NCBI GenBank assembly: GCA_023375675.1
Contig: JALQBC010000035.1
Location: 186,001-250,000, forward strand
Source of the DNA: Cytospora piceicola
Taxonomy: Eukaryota > Ascomycota > Sordariomycetes > Diaporthales > Cytosporaceae
DNA length: 64,000 nt
Direction: 5' to 3'
Position numbers and translations under genes: made by a program
Notes under the pieces: model-generated
The model's database searches: none
What the model was told of the DNA's origin: nothing
The model's input: the letters and a program-made list of their open reading frames with translations, nothing else
Shown: positions 11,325-23,476 of the stretch, one piece after another
How the letters are laid out: each line of letters begins with the position of its first letter
Numbering within the stretch: the stretch's first letter is position 1

Positions 11325-14300
11325 CTACTCCGACGAAGGGCATAGATCATAGTATCCATCGGCATTATTCCCCCACCAAGTAGGGAATGGCTTCGTAATC
11401 CCACCGGCCCCGTTGACGGCAAACGACAGGATAAAGAGCACAACAAGACTGGCGCCGTCGAAGGCGCCGGTGACCAGGTACGAGTAGTCCTTGAAGATGC
11501 GCGGGCGGTAGTTGCGCAGGTAGAACTGGGTGAAGAAGCCGGCTAGGATCTGGCTGAAGATAACGCAGGTCTGGCTGGCGTTGTAGGGGATATAACCCGC
11601 ATACTGGATAAATTGCGGGAGGTTGAGCTCGGAGGTCGAGATGCCTCGGATGTTGGGGAAGAACTAGGTCGCATAACTATGGGTCAGATATATCCTGGAT
11701 AGGTACGAAGGGGGGTAAGGCGCTTAGCCATGGAATCAGGACGGCAAACTCACGTAAACGAAGATGCGGTGAATAACGACGAGGCCGGCACCAATTGCCA
11801 GGCCGATAGGAACCATACTATACAGGCCGCCAGATCCGTACAGATAGCTAGCCAACGCCCACGAGGTCGCGTTGGTGTTGTACGACTGCATGGTGGCACC
11901 GCTCCAGGAAGAGTCGCCGTTGCCATTGACAAGCAGGTCGCGGTTCCCATTGACAATGCTAATCATGACTGCGTAGTTGATGAAACCACCCAGTATGGTG
12001 CCATAAATTTGAGTGAGGAACATGACCCGGGGAGGGATTTTCACTAGAAAGATTGTCAACCATTAGCTACGAGGGAGCTCGAAGAAAGACAGGAAAGATT
12101 GAAGAGAGAACGTACGGTATTCGCCCATCTTAAGGTCATTGCACAGATTCACCGCATTGGAGATAACATTGTGCGACCATGCTGCAAAGTACATGTTGCC
12201 CACGGGACGTCCTGGAAGCATAAGACCCGCCAACATCTTGGACAGATTGTTTGTGGCGATACCGTTGCCATAGCGAGAGTAAAGTATAGTACTCTGCGGG
12301 AGTATTGTTAGAAAAAGGACTGCATATAGTTCGGGCTGGGGAGTGCGAATAAAACTCACCAAAGGCGCGATGAAGATTCCCAGCAGCAGCGAAACAATGT
12401 AGGCCCAGGCCGGAAGAGTGATGTTCTCCTTGAGGACGACGATAAGACCAATGACGAAGCTGACGACGAGCACAATGACATACCACCACCACGGCGTCTC
12501 TTTGTAGTGAGCGACCATGTGGGCATGGTGGCGATCATCATACCTGCCCTGTTTTGCGCTCTTGTACGCCCTTATGAAGTCCCCACCCCAGAAGAGGAAG
12601 CAATGGGCGACCAGGGCTCCAATCTAGATGGCTCTCAGCTTCTGAATACAACAACAGAAGCAATAGCATAGCTGATTGCTGGGGGGGGGGGGTTCTGGTA
12701 CTTACGGCAGCGTTGGCCATGAACATAGCATATGCAAATGTGCCAGTGAGTCGGGGAAGTCCGTACTCAGCCAGGGAGGTCTCGTTGAGCACACCTCCAC
12801 TGAAAACATCGGTGATGGGGTACTAGATATTTGGGTGTTAGTTATTATCAAACATCTGGAGTCTATGAACACGGAATATCGAGTGACCGGAGGCTGAAGA
12901 AGGGTCTGAGCCAAATCTGTCTCAAGATCCATATACCCCCGTGTAAACATAGATGATATCTGAGACACCTTGTACTTTGTGAACTAGAAATGCTGCTTAC
13001 CGATGTGCCGTTTGCCTGTTTTAGCGTCGTTGACATGAACGGAAGCGATCTTGATTCCCAGGCGTTGGTATAATATATGCCAGCCATGGCGGCGAAGCAG
13101 ACGAGGTATCCGACTGCGGCATGGACTTGCAGCGTGAGAGGAAGAGAGGTGTTGAAGGAAGTGATCTGTCAAGAATCGTATCAGTCAGTTTCTTGTTTTG
13201 TGTACGGAGCAGGCCGTCTCTTACATATTGCCAGTCGAAGGATAGACTGAACAGTCCCATTCCCTCGTTGTTGAGAGACCCGCCGAAAACGTTTGTGAGC
13301 ACAGCTGCCGTGTTGCCAGTGGTTTTCATCGCGGCCAGGCACTTGGAAAACTCGAAGGTTAGTTAATTCTCGTAGCAGAGGTATCAGTGGTTCGTCTCGG
13401 AAGTCGTGGGCAAGACTTAAATCGTGATGCCTCTCGATTCCACCGTCGGAATCACCAAAGGACCCCAAAAATAAAGATGCAGAACATGCGGTGGGGTTTG
13501 AGTTCACATACAGGAATAGAAACCGAGTTGAGCCACGGCCAGATATAAGCAGGGAACCACTCATAGGCAAACATGCCGCCAAAGCTGTACCAGAAATACC
13601 GAAGCGGCTTCGAGTTCTTCAGGTCCTGCCAGTGGAGCCCCTGAAGCGTCTTGACCGTCGGCAGGGTAGACCAGTACACAGCATCGACATGCCAGACGGC
13701 GATGGGCCGCATCACACCACAGATGCCGTAGCCAAACAGCCCGATCGAGATGACGGCCAGGATGACGGTGGCGGGGTCCAGGGGCATGTTGTAGAAGAGG
13801 TCCTGGGCGGCAAAGACCTGCACGCTGGCCGAGGCGTTCGACGCAGACGTCGCCGTGATGGCGCACACGGCATGCTCCTTCAGGGTCCACGGCCCGGGGT
13901 TGACGAAGCGGGCGAGCCAGATCCAGAAGGGGAGCTTCCCCTGGCCGCCCTTCTCCCTCCATCGGGCCTCGTACTTGTCTCCACGGGGGAGACCGGCGGC
14001 CCAGGCCTTGCCGGCAAAGTAGCCGATCAGAACGATGAACGTCCCCGAGATGACAGCAGCGGTAGGTTTGAACTGGGATCGTCCGTGCTGATTAGCCTCG
14101 AGCTGGAAAAAAGTACGGATATGCTGACTTACAGTGTAGATCTGGCTCATAACGGCCTGGAAGCAAGACAGACCAGAGGCGAGAAAGAGGCTTCGGAAGG
14201 TCAATGCAGGGTCGTGATCATCACGCATCGGCAGAAGGTAGCGGGCTGCATCTTGGCCGGTGATGATGATGACATTGTCATTACCCTCCTCGGCTTCGTC

Positions 14301-14498
14301 GTGGTAGTCGGCATCACCTGGAGATGGAGCCTCCTTAGTATTGCCCTCCAGTGTGGCGTTCGAGGCGGGCCGTGCATCGTCCGAGGTGATGACCTCCTTC
14401 TCGTCGACTGCCGGGTGGGTAGGGACCGAGAAGACCTTGCCCTCGACGGGGTTGAGCCCGCCGATGACGATGGCCTGGTTAGTGGCCGAGTTTGGCAT
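11325..14498 (-). CDS. OPT-family oligopeptide transporter (second of two)
   Basis: Nine exons on the minus strand (14498-14133, 14072-13512, 13341-13225, 13165-13001, 12822-12706, 12623-12360, 12293-12116, 12043-11754, 11663-11325) join to 798 aa. The first intron (14132-14073) is 60 nt and has no in-frame stop, so it could be mistaken for coding. Removing it restores the OPT pattern SQIYTFKPT. Signatures NPGPW (180-184) and KIPPR (591-595) are present, with many membrane helices and the usual WWGNN near the end. The first 95 residues are acidic and probably cytosolic. The protein is clearly a paralogue rather than a recent copy of its neighbour: the N-terminus and motif variants (NPGPW versus NPGPF) differ. 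The role is proton-coupled peptide or related solute uptake; the substrate is unknown. Confidence 0.92.
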
Positions 14499-15938
14499 AT
14501 TTTGTAGTTATAACGACTCTGTGACTGGATTCTTGGGTACTCATAGAGCTACACAAGCTCGGGGGGAAGTGAGACAAGCGGGGAAAGGGACGTCCGCAAA
14601 GGAAGAACATTGACTTGGAGGCGCGTGGTTAAGTACATACGATTCTTCTAGAATACGCCAAGACTACCTATATTATGCAGTGGTACTATCGGCTTAGTGT
14701 TTGGGCTATCCAGCGTCTCGGTAGCCTACTGATGAAGCCATTGATATCCTGGTTGGTGGTGAAGGACGTGCCTAGACTTTCCCAACGGCGGTGGCGTGGT
14801 GGGCATGTTATCATATTCCCAAGATAGGAAGGTAGTATTTCCCACCATGCAGCCTTGAAAGGATTTACTAATATGGCACGCACGTTGCCCAATCATTTCT
14901 CTTTGTGGCTTGTTGTAGGATCTTTGTTCGACTACATTTGTACGCAGACGCTGTCAATGTCGCGATAATGAGCCACACTTGACCATCGCACGCCATTGCA
15001 AGACCTTGCCGGTCCCAAAGGTCTCGCTAGATCTTGCGAGCTTGACATCTGGAGGGTCCTGAGGGTCCCCTCTTCCCTACACTATCTTCCTTGGCGCTGG
15101 TACGTAGATAAGTACACACATGTATGTCTATGGTAGCATTCACATCTTGATTGGGAAGTCATCGTCGGTTACCCTCCAGCGGGCGTACATTAGTATCTCA
15201 CAGGGCCACCTCAGGTGCTGTTCTGGAGTCAGCCTCTCACAATCAACGTTGCTCTTGGGGCTATTGTTGACTAATGCTGAGGGTCAGGGGGTTGATTCGA
15301 CGACATTGCAGAATATGGGATAGTAGGACGCATGCTATACAATAATGGCCATAGCTACAGATTGACCGTTTCGTACTGTTCAAATCTACTACCCTGAGGT
15401 ATCAATTGATAACTTGCTATACTAATGATGCAGGAATACAAGGTAACCTAGGGTATATACAGAACGGGTGGTGTAGGCTGAGAGTCTTGATTCGAACATT
15501 CGATTTTATGGATAGATGCGTATACATCTTAGCCCTATTAATGACTGTAAGTAACACTAAGCTAGAGAACCAAGCTACATGCCAATAAATTCAGTATCTA
15601 GTAGAATTACGACTGGCGATTTTGGGATCATATTGAGTCCTTGTTGTCGTACTTGATTTATATGTACTTAGGTATGTGTCCATATATCTCTCCCACGATA
15701 TAGTAACAGGGTTAGGGTCAGAGTCTCCGGCAACCCCCCTTCCAACCTCACGCCGAAGTCGGCCCGGGATCCTTTGTCGTGGACCGGCCAGCGCTCATTC
15801 GCGCACATGTCCTTGTCGATGTATCGGCCTTCTTCTCATCTCATCCACGAACGTCACCTGCCCATCATCTACTCAAGTCACACACTATTTCCGTTGATTC
15901 CTTTTCTTTTGCACATGCTACCCCGTGCAAGATCCGCC
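14499..15938. other. Intergenic interval upstream of OPT-2 and AlaX-like genes
   Basis: This AT-richer stretch holds the divergent upstream regions of the second OPT gene and the AlaX-like gene. No open frame resembles a known family. A short telomere-like AGGGTTAGGG occurs at about 15709-15718. Confidence 0.55.
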
Positions 15939-16763
15939 ATGGCCTCAGCAGCACGCACATACCTGGCCTTCCACCACGACGCGAAGCTACACAAGCTGCC
16001 CACGGCCGTCACGGCCATCCACCCCTTCGCAGCCCTCGAGGAGGTCAATCGCAGTCTATTCAAGCAGGGAGCCGAGGGGGACCATGTCGTCGTCACAGAG
16101 AAGACAATCTTTCACCCCCAGGGTGGTGGCCAGCCATCCGACGTTGGGTCCATGACAGGCCCGGCAGGCGAGGTGTTTGATGTCCAGGCGGTACGCATGG
16201 ACGCCGTCAGCGACGGACAGGTCCTCCATTTCGGCCGCTTCAACACTGCCGACCCGTCGCCGTCATCAATCTTCAAGGTCGGCGACACAGTTGAGCAATC
16301 CATCGACGCGGAGAAGCGGCTGCTCTACTCACGGCTGCACACCGCAGGCCACGTGCTGGGGGCAGCGGTGCGGCGCCTGCTCGAGAAGGAGGTCGAAGGG
16401 TTCGACGAGCTCAAGGCGTCCCACTTCCCGGACTCTGCGGCGTGCGAGTTTGCGGGTCTCATCGAGGGGAAGTGGAAGGACCCGATCCAGAAGAAGGTCG
16501 ACGAGTACGTCGCGGCCAAGATGCCTGTGGAGATTGACTGGTGGGACGAGGAGGACTTCAGGAAAAACGGGCTGGAAAGGTTGATACCGGACCGGAGCCT
16601 TGCGCCCCCGGGGGAGAAGTTCCGCGTCGTCAACATAGTCGGGGCGGAGGTGTATCCATGTGGAGGCACGCATGTAGACACGACGGATCTGTGTGGCGAG
16701 ACGAAGGTCAAGAAGATATCAAGGAGTAAGGGTACGTCGAGGGTCAGTTACACTGTGAGTTAG
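15939..16763 (+). CDS. AlaX-type alanyl-tRNA editing protein
   Basis: This intronless 274-aa frame matches the second-additional-domain (editing) family related to alanyl-tRNA synthetase. The zinc/catalytic motifs are both visible: HTAGH (residues 134-138) and CGGTH (C241, H245). An upstream FHPQGGGQPSDVG segment is typical of the N-terminal part. Such free-standing proteins hydrolyse tRNA-Ala mischarged with serine or glycine, protecting translation in cytosol or mitochondria. I chose the ATG at 15939 because its context (CCGCCATGGCC) is strong. An in-frame ATG at 15915 would add MLPRARSA, a short basic extension that could act in mitochondrial targeting. The C-terminus SRVSYTVS fits the family. 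Confidence 0.92.
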   Translation: MASAARTYLAFHHDAKLHKLPTAVTAIHPFAALEEVNRSLFKQGAEGDHVVVTEKTIFHPQGGGQPSDVGSMTGPAGEVFDVQAVRMDAVSDGQVLHFGRFNTADPSPSSIFKVGDTVEQSIDAEKRLLYSRLHTAGHVLGAAVRRLLEKEVEGFDELKASHFPDSAACEFAGLIEGKWKDPIQKKVDEYVAAKMPVEIDWWDEEDFRKNGLERLIPDRSLAPPGEKFRVVNIVGAEVYPCGGTHVDTTDLCGETKVKKISRSKGTSRVSYTVS

Positions 16764-17567
16764 GTTTATAGGGCCGAGCAATCAGAATATAACAGACTCT
16801 ACGCCAGCCGATGATTCACCGTTCAACATTGTATCGTCTTATAAGACTTTAGTTTTCATTACTATTCTATATGGGTTATCGCGCCGGTTCAGTCTGATAT
16901 TACACAGCGGTCTGTCGGCATAGCATAAACATACTTGAGTACAGGGCACCCGTCGCCATCTGCATGTAAACCTGGGGCCACTCATTTAGGCCACGGTCTT
17001 TTCTATCTTGGAACACCAGGCCCTGTAGTCATGATGTTGGGCCCGGTGTTCCTTGAACAACGAAAGTGTCGTGGCTGTCTCGAGACACCATATGCAAATA
17101 GCCAGCCTTCCCAAGGGCTCCACTGCAAGTATGGGTTCCTCTCTAGATAGAATCATAGGTCTATAAACCACCACTCACCTTCCAGAGCTTATTCAAATTT
17201 TTGTTTAAGATTTCCAATATATTATCTTGTCTCGCATTTCCTCGGCTCGTTTAATCATTCCTTAATTCTTGCTTCGGAGAGCTCTTCAGGGTCTACCAAT
17301 CTGAAACACCTCCTTTTAGCCATTGCATCCATCAGAAAACATCATGTCTGCTTCATGTGTTCCTTATATCTATCATAAAAGTGTGCTGTATCATTTTCTA
17401 ACTTGGCCGGGATATCACATAGTCAAGCATCCTCACCATATGCTAGACTCCCGCCTGGCAGACTCGTCTCCCTTGGGCCTTTCTAGACATTGCAGCCTTC
17501 CGCAGCGAGTGCGCGCAATCATATTGCATTCTGGGATGACCTATTCCAGGGGAAGGATATCAATCTC
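16764..17567. other. Convergent intergenic interval
   Basis: This holds the 3' flanks of the AlaX-like gene and of the convergent minus-strand gene at 17568. It is AT-rich, and I see no gene or notable repeat. Confidence 0.55.
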
Positions 17568-18455
17568 CTAAGCATACATATAGCTCTTCTCATGCTTGTC
17601 CCACAAACCAATCGCCGTCATCACGGCCACAACCTCCCACCCATCACCCAGCAGCCCCTGCGCACCACTGCCCTGGAACTGGAATGCCGCGGTCCTCCGC
17701 AGCCTCCCGCCGGAGAGCCCCAGCACGGCCACGGCCTCCCCTCCCCCGGGAGCGACGTGCCCAGACCCCGTCACGTCGGTCGCCAGCCGCACCAGCTGCA
17801 GCCCGGAGTGCCTGCCGAGCGGCCGAACCGCCGGCCCCCTCGTGAACCGCCACTCGAAGCTCTCCCCCCGGGTGCCTGCCCCGTCGGGGGCGGGCACGTC
17901 CACGGTGAACCTGCCCAGGCCGGACCGCCCCTCCTTCTCGATGCTGACCTTGCCGGAGGGGACAAACACCTCGTCGTTGGGCCGCGTTTTCCTGTAGCTG
18001 CTTCGGTGGACAAGTGTACCCACGAGTGGGTCGTGTGTCGCCAATCCCTTGTACAAGACGACGTTCGGCCAGGCAATGGCGATTCGGTACAGCGGGTCTG
18101 ACCTGTGCTGGCCGAGGTAGCACCGGCCGTTCAGGTGGACGCATAGTTTGAAGCGGGTCGGGAATTGGACGCCTCGAGCTGTGGGAGGGAGGGGATCTAG
18201 GTGGGCGGGTGTGACACGTCTCGGCTGGTTTGCTGTGACAGTGTCTTCGTAGGCGATGGCTCTGAAGCTGGGTTGTTGTTTTGGGTTGCTGCTGGCCGCC
18301 CCGGACGGCAACGGATGTTGGTTGTGCCCAAGCCGGATGTACGAGCCCTTTTGGTTGTTTCTCCTCAAAAATGAGTTTCGGATGCCCCTCCTTCGCACTC
18401 GTCTTGTTCTTGGGCGATGAGGGCTAACCTCCGAGGACCACGAATTACTAGACAT
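17568..18455 (-). CDS. Uncharacterised conserved-looking protein, 295 aa
   Basis: A single-exon frame starts with ATG at 18455. The first 60 residues are basic and Ser/Arg-rich. The rest (about 95-290) has the alternating hydrophobic character of a beta-rich globular domain. Recognisable stretches are PLYRIAIAWPNVVLYKG, FEWRFTRGPAVRPLG and GLLGDGWEVVAVMTAIGLW. I recall similar patterns in unnamed proteins of other sordariomycetes but cannot name a family; a tubby/LURP-like fold is only a guess. Strong GC bias at third positions supports coding. No signal peptide or membrane helix is evident. Confidence 0.6.
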   Translation of the reverse strand: MSSNSWSSEVSPHRPRTRRVRRRGIRNSFLRRNNQKGSYIRLGHNQHPLPSGAASSNPKQQPSFRAIAYEDTVTANQPRRVTPAHLDPLPPTARGVQFPTRFKLCVHLNGRCYLGQHRSDPLYRIAIAWPNVVLYKGLATHDPLVGTLVHRSSYRKTRPNDEVFVPSGKVSIEKEGRSGLGRFTVDVPAPDGAGTRGESFEWRFTRGPAVRPLGRHSGLQLVRLATDVTGSGHVAPGGGEAVAVLGLSGGRLRRTAAFQFQGSGAQGLLGDGWEVVAVMTAIGLWDKHEKSYMYA

Positions 18456-20028
18456 GTTATTTTGAGGTCAAAAGCCAAGAATATTTGTTGGAGGGAGGCG
18501 GCCGCGGAGCAATATGGATTTCGTAGGCTTTGCGAAACATCGAGATGTCCTATAAGAATTTATGAAATAGGACGATACAATGTCTCCGGGAAATTTGCAG
18601 AAACGCCTGACAATGATAAGACCATGAGTTGAGGAGAATCGATGCGGCGCTTCTACATCACTAGAGCTGTGATCAGACAGAAGTGGGCCTGCGCCTTCCT
18701 CTTGATGGTGTAAACATTGAAGCTTGAGGGCTTGTCATAATTATTGCGTCCAGGTGAAAGGGCAACTCACCCATTGCATTGCATTTTCGGGCCTTTAGGA
18801 AAACAAGGTGATATCAACTTCCTCATGAAGTTGTTCGTTCCGCATGGGAAGTAACAGTACGAGTGAATGCCAGTCGCAACTTACTTACTGTCACTAGCTT
18901 GACTTGCTATGAGATCTCTCATCTAATAACAGGGATTTATAGTGAGGGTAATTATGACTGAATAATCAGTATTTCTTTCAATCGAAAGAAGCAGAGCCCT
19001 AACCCTACTATATACCTCTGGTACCGGTGAAGTATAACGATAGTACCCTAGGGTACTTGTTATTTGTTTCGCTTTGTCTACAATCTAGACCTTACCGATG
19101 TCTCCAAAATGCTATCGTCTACGCTCGTCATACTTTCACTCCAGAGGTTCTGTGCAGACTGGGTTTGGTATCGTCGACGTCAAGAGTGGAAGATAAAACC
19201 AAAGACTGTATGCTACGATAATAGAAGCAAAGCCACATGTGCAATTCTTGCATTAATCGTTGATTATACAAAGTACTCGCAACTGTAATAATTGCACGTT
19301 ACGTATCACGTGTTGTCTAATACCTACTACACTGCTAGATTGTACGTTCCGTACATATCAGTGAAGCTCCATTAGAACAAGACTTTGGTTGGTAATCAGG
19401 GCAAGGCGGTGAGTGCACATGTGGATATCATCACCAAAACAACCCTATAACAATATTATGTCAGACCGTCCAAGGGTGGGCTTATGCGATACCCACCCTG
19501 CATTTGCCGTGTTTGCCAGGTTGGCCCCGTGAAATGCTCGTCAAGCTCGTGAGATTTTACAGATCCGGCAGCCGAGATTCCACCTGGTATCCTAACGCCA
19601 GGCTAATACAACTTTGGTCTCGAGGATTACATGCACATGCAGTCCCGCACCTCCAATCAAGGGCTGGTACCCATAGGATCTGCAATACCCTAGGGTGCTA
19701 AATACTACTATACCTACCTGTATACCGGCAAAAATTTGACAATGATCCTACACAGTAGAGATCTGAACCAATCTGACTACCTAGGTACCTTACCACGGCA
19801 GTATGTAATTACGATCACACCAGTGCAATGTCCGATCATCCGCCATATCAAATCGGAGCTAACAGTCTTCGCCGACGCTCGCAGAACACGTCATGGTGAG
19901 TCCTCGGGGCGTGGCCATGAACCTGGGGCCCTATTTAGAGACCGAAATACTCGACCGGGCCCGGCTCAAAACCTAACCATCCCAACTTCACTTTTCTCTG
20001 TTCAACCTATCACGTGCTACCTTACAAA
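18456..20028. other. Intergenic interval before the SDR gene
   Basis: No gene was recognised. The interval is AT-rich on the left, has a telomere-like CCCTAACCCTA at about 18996-19006, and a CCTAGGTACC copy at about 19779. The last 150 bases contain CTATTTAGAG, a possible TATA-like element, upstream of the SDR start. Confidence 0.5.
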
Positions 20029-20894
20029 ATGTCCAGCCAAAGCACACCTGCGTTGCCTCTTCTCGGCAAGACTGCCATCGTCACGGGAGCTGCTCGGGGC
20101 ATCGGCGTGGGAATAGCCTGGAAGCTGGCTTCAGATGGAGCCAACGTAGGTCCTCCAGGCTCCATGATCTGCCCAGAGGAGAATTTGAACGTAAACTTCC
20201 GTCGCTGACGCTTTCCCCCCAGGTCATCCTCGGCTACACGTCCTCCAGCAGCGCCGCGAACGTCAAAGAGCTCAAGGAGAAGATCGAGTCTCTCCCGCAC
20301 AAGCCAAAGGCCCACGGCGTGCAGGCAGATCTGGGCCAGCTCGAGGCCCCAAAGCAGTTTGTCGACGAGCTACTCCGCTGGTCGTCCGGTGATCTCAAGG
20401 TCGACATCCTGGTCAACAATGCCGGCACCTTGGTGATGAGGTCCCTGTCAGAGGTGACAGTGGAGGACTACGAGTACGTCAACAATGTGAACATCCGGGG
20501 CACCCTCTTCCTCACCCAGGCGATCCTCCCCTACCTCCAGCCCAAAGGCCGGATCATCAACATGAGCTCCGTCGGCGCGCGGGACAAGCAGCCAGGAGGC
20601 TCGCTCTACTGTGTCTCCAAGACGGCGATCGAGGGCCTCACTCGGACATGGGCCACGGAGCTGGGCAGTAACGGGACGACGGTCAACGCCGTGTCACCCG
20701 GTCCGGTACAGTCGGATATGTTGGACAAGGTGCCAAAAAGCATCATGGAAATGCAGTTGGAACGGACACCTGTGGAGCGCCGAATTGGGTCGATCGAAGA
20801 GATCGCCAACATTGTGGCCATGGTTGCTTCACCGGCGGCAAGTTGGATCAGTGGGCAGTGCATTAACGCAAGTGGAGGGTACCAAATGATTTAG
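20029..20894 (+). CDS. Short-chain dehydrogenase/reductase (classical SDR)
   Basis: Exons 20029-20145 and 20223-20894, separated by a 77-nt intron, give 262 aa, the normal length of classical SDRs. The cofactor-binding motif TGAARGIG (residues 19-26), NNAG (104-107), the catalytic Ser region NMSSVG, and YxxxK (Y168, K172) are all present, followed by the PGPV motif. The enzyme is therefore expected to be an active NAD(P)(H)-dependent oxidoreductase related to 3-oxoacyl-ACP or polyol/keto reductases. No targeting signal is seen, so it is probably cytosolic. The substrate cannot be deduced. Its 3' end lies 129 bp from the end of a convergent MFS exporter gene, and a second exporter follows, which hints at a small secondary-metabolism or detoxification set. 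Confidence 0.93.
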
Positions 20895-21023
20895 ACAAGA
20901 CAATAAGACCAGGTGAAAACAGATCAAAAGGATACAAAGGGAGGAAAGGTAAGGGGTAAGACTGCAAACATTGAATCAAGAGCTCTCTTCCCCATCCCCC
21001 CATCGTGAGCACATATAGATGAT

Positions 21024-22897
21024 TTAAGCCGGGTTCATGTTCTCGACACCGGTTGCTGTACCGTCCGTCCTCATCGTAGTCCCAATCACAGGAATGTTCT
21101 CCGCGTCTTGATCGTCAGGGTCCCAGCCCTCTCGCTCGTCCTTGGGCATGCGCACAAAGGCAAAGTCAAGCACCAGCCCCGCAAGCGCAAGCGCGACCCC
21201 AAAGTACAGGACCGCCCGGAACCCGTAGACCTCGTCGTCGCCATGCTCCAGCAGCTGCGTCTCGATGGTGCCCGCAAACCCGAGCCCCAGGCTGTTGCCA
21301 TACAGGTTCAGCGTCCCGATCAGGCTCCCGGCAATCCCCTGCTGCTTCCGGCTCACGCTGTTGCTCGCGATGACCTGCGCGGCCACGTACACCAGGTCCG
21401 GGCAGACGCTCCCCAGGAGGATGGCCGGGAAGGTCTGCGCCCAGTAGTTTTGCTGGGCCGGCATGGTGGCCAGAAGCAGGTTGGATGCCATCACGAAGAC
21501 CACGCCCAGGGCGACGATGTACTGGGCTGCGAGCCGGGGTATTAACCAGGCGGCTGCAAAGATAGCGACGGTTGAGCCCGGGACGAATGGGATCCAGACC
21601 ACGGCGGTGCCCAGGACGTCTAGCCCGCGGAGGAGTTGTTCCCAGGCGATCATGTACCAGAGGGATATACCGAAGGACATGTAACTGAGCAGGACGACGA
21701 AGAGAAGCGCCGTGAACGTGGGCGCCTTGAAGATTGTTACCGGCATTATAGGGTCGCGGGCGACGCACTTCTCCCATGCAAGGAAACCGCAGAACAAGAC
21801 AGCGGAGAGAACCAAGAGGGCGATCTCGTATGGCGTAGACCACCCCGCCGACGGGGCCTGATTCCAGACAAAGTTGAAAAGCAGCAGACTGGTGACACCC
21901 AGACACGCCCCTGCATAGTCGATCTTTCCACCCTTATCGACGGGGACCTCCTGCGGAAGCAGGACGAAGAGGAGCCCAAAGAGCACGGCGCTGAGCCCGG
22001 CGAGGAAGACGAACATCATCTGCCACCTCGCCGTCTTCATGAACAGCCCCGCGATGATGGCGCCGACCCAGCCGCCCACCGGAGCGGCGGCGGCGAAGAA
22101 CCCCATGCTCAGGTTCCGCGTCTTTCCGGGAGGGACCATGATGGTGATCATGGCCACGGCGTTGGGCATGATCAGGGCACCTCCGATGCCCGTCAGCGCT
22201 CGTACGGCCACGAATGCGTTGTACGTCGAGGTGAAGGCATTGATCAGCGAGAAGAGGGCTATGATGATTCCGCCCAGGAGCAGTATTTGTTGGTGGCCGT
22301 AGACGGCGCCTAGTCGCCCGCTGACCAGGACGAAGGTGCTTTGAGTGAGTCTATGAGGAAGCCTGTTAGCCTAGCCCTCCTATACCCATTTCCAGAATAA
22401 GTTATCCAGATCAGAGCCATACGAGTAGGCAGCAGGCATCCAGTTGGCCTTTCCTGGTCCGACATCTCTACCGAGCCTCCTGCTAATAGCCAGCCCGCCT
22501 CCCAAGGTCACAAAGTTGGAAGCGTACTATGAGAGAATCCTTGGTCAGCATAAACCTCATTGCAATGTCTCTCTAGAAATGACCCTCGGGGAGCTACCAC
22601 GATGGCCCGTACTTGTGTGAGACTTGCAGAAATGACGAGAGCGGTAATCAAGATTCTAGTAGACTTCTTCAAGGTGCTCGCTGGCTCAGCATTGAACACT
22701 CTCGTCGACCGTGTCGGATTAAGGGGGACCTCCGCGCATAGGGTCGCATGATGTGCACGAGTAGGTGGTCTAACTGGAGCAAGTACCGCCAATGGGATAT
22801 TTACAGAATCCGCAGTGTTGAACTGGGTCGTCGTCGTCATCGTAGTAGAGGCCATGTTGTACCCTAACCAACCTCGGAATTCAGGTGTAGAGGACAT
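21024..22897 (-). CDS. MFS transporter, DHA2-like drug/H+ antiporter
   Basis: Exons 22897-22613, 22526-22423 and 22350-21024 join to 571 aa. About fourteen hydrophobic helices follow an N-terminal cytosolic segment of about 80 residues. MFS loop motifs are visible: SGRLGAVYGHQ between helices 2 and 3, and RALTGIGGALIMPNAVA for helix 4. The number of helices and the length fit the DHA2 (14-helix) antiporter group, which exports drugs, toxic metabolites or polyamines at the plasma membrane. The tail after the last helix is acidic and probably cytosolic. The gene is convergent with the SDR and co-oriented with the next MFS gene. Confidence 0.9.
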
Positions 22898-23476
22898 GAA
22901 CTGTCTTCTCCGTAGTTCCTATCAGCACAACCTACTCGGTAGGTAATCATTGTACCCTTTATATAGAAAAGAAAGTACGAGCCAGGCAAAGACTATCACA
23001 TGCACCTGCCAGCTACTGTGTGTCGTCCCCGCATAGGCGCCGATTTCATATGTCATAGCCATACATCGGAATTTTGGGAGGGCCGGGCCTCAGTCACCCT
23101 CACGAAGTAGATTCTCCAATGACGCCCGTATGGCGCCGTAGGGCGGAATGTGGTGGTTATCGGGTCCTAATTATGCATAGCGAGCGTCGAATAGGCGGTG
23201 TGTGAATAGCCCATCCTGCAGGCATGTTGACCATGTCTGGGCCGGAATAAGGTGGGCAGTTTTTCTGTTCAAATAAGCAATGCAGTGGACGTTGTTGAAT
23301 AACTGTAAGAGTATTTGCCCAGGTACTTATGAAACCTCCTGTTGCCGTTAATAATGTGTTTACTCTACATATAGCTTTACACAACAAAATGAACTCAGAC
23401 ACGATCTCTCACCTTCGCCCAGCAACGACTTGTTACTGCATACCTCCGACATATGCTGGGGACCCGGTCATGAAGG
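22898..23476. other. Spacer between two co-oriented MFS genes
   Basis: This carries the promoter of the 22897 MFS gene and the 3' flank of the upstream one. No independent gene or repeat is evident. Confidence 0.5.

Noticed and set aside
13491..14507. 338-codon plus-strand open frame
   Set aside because: It is antisense to exons 1-2 of the second OPT gene. Its composition is that of a GC-rich shadow, while the minus strand has OPT motifs and proper splice sites.
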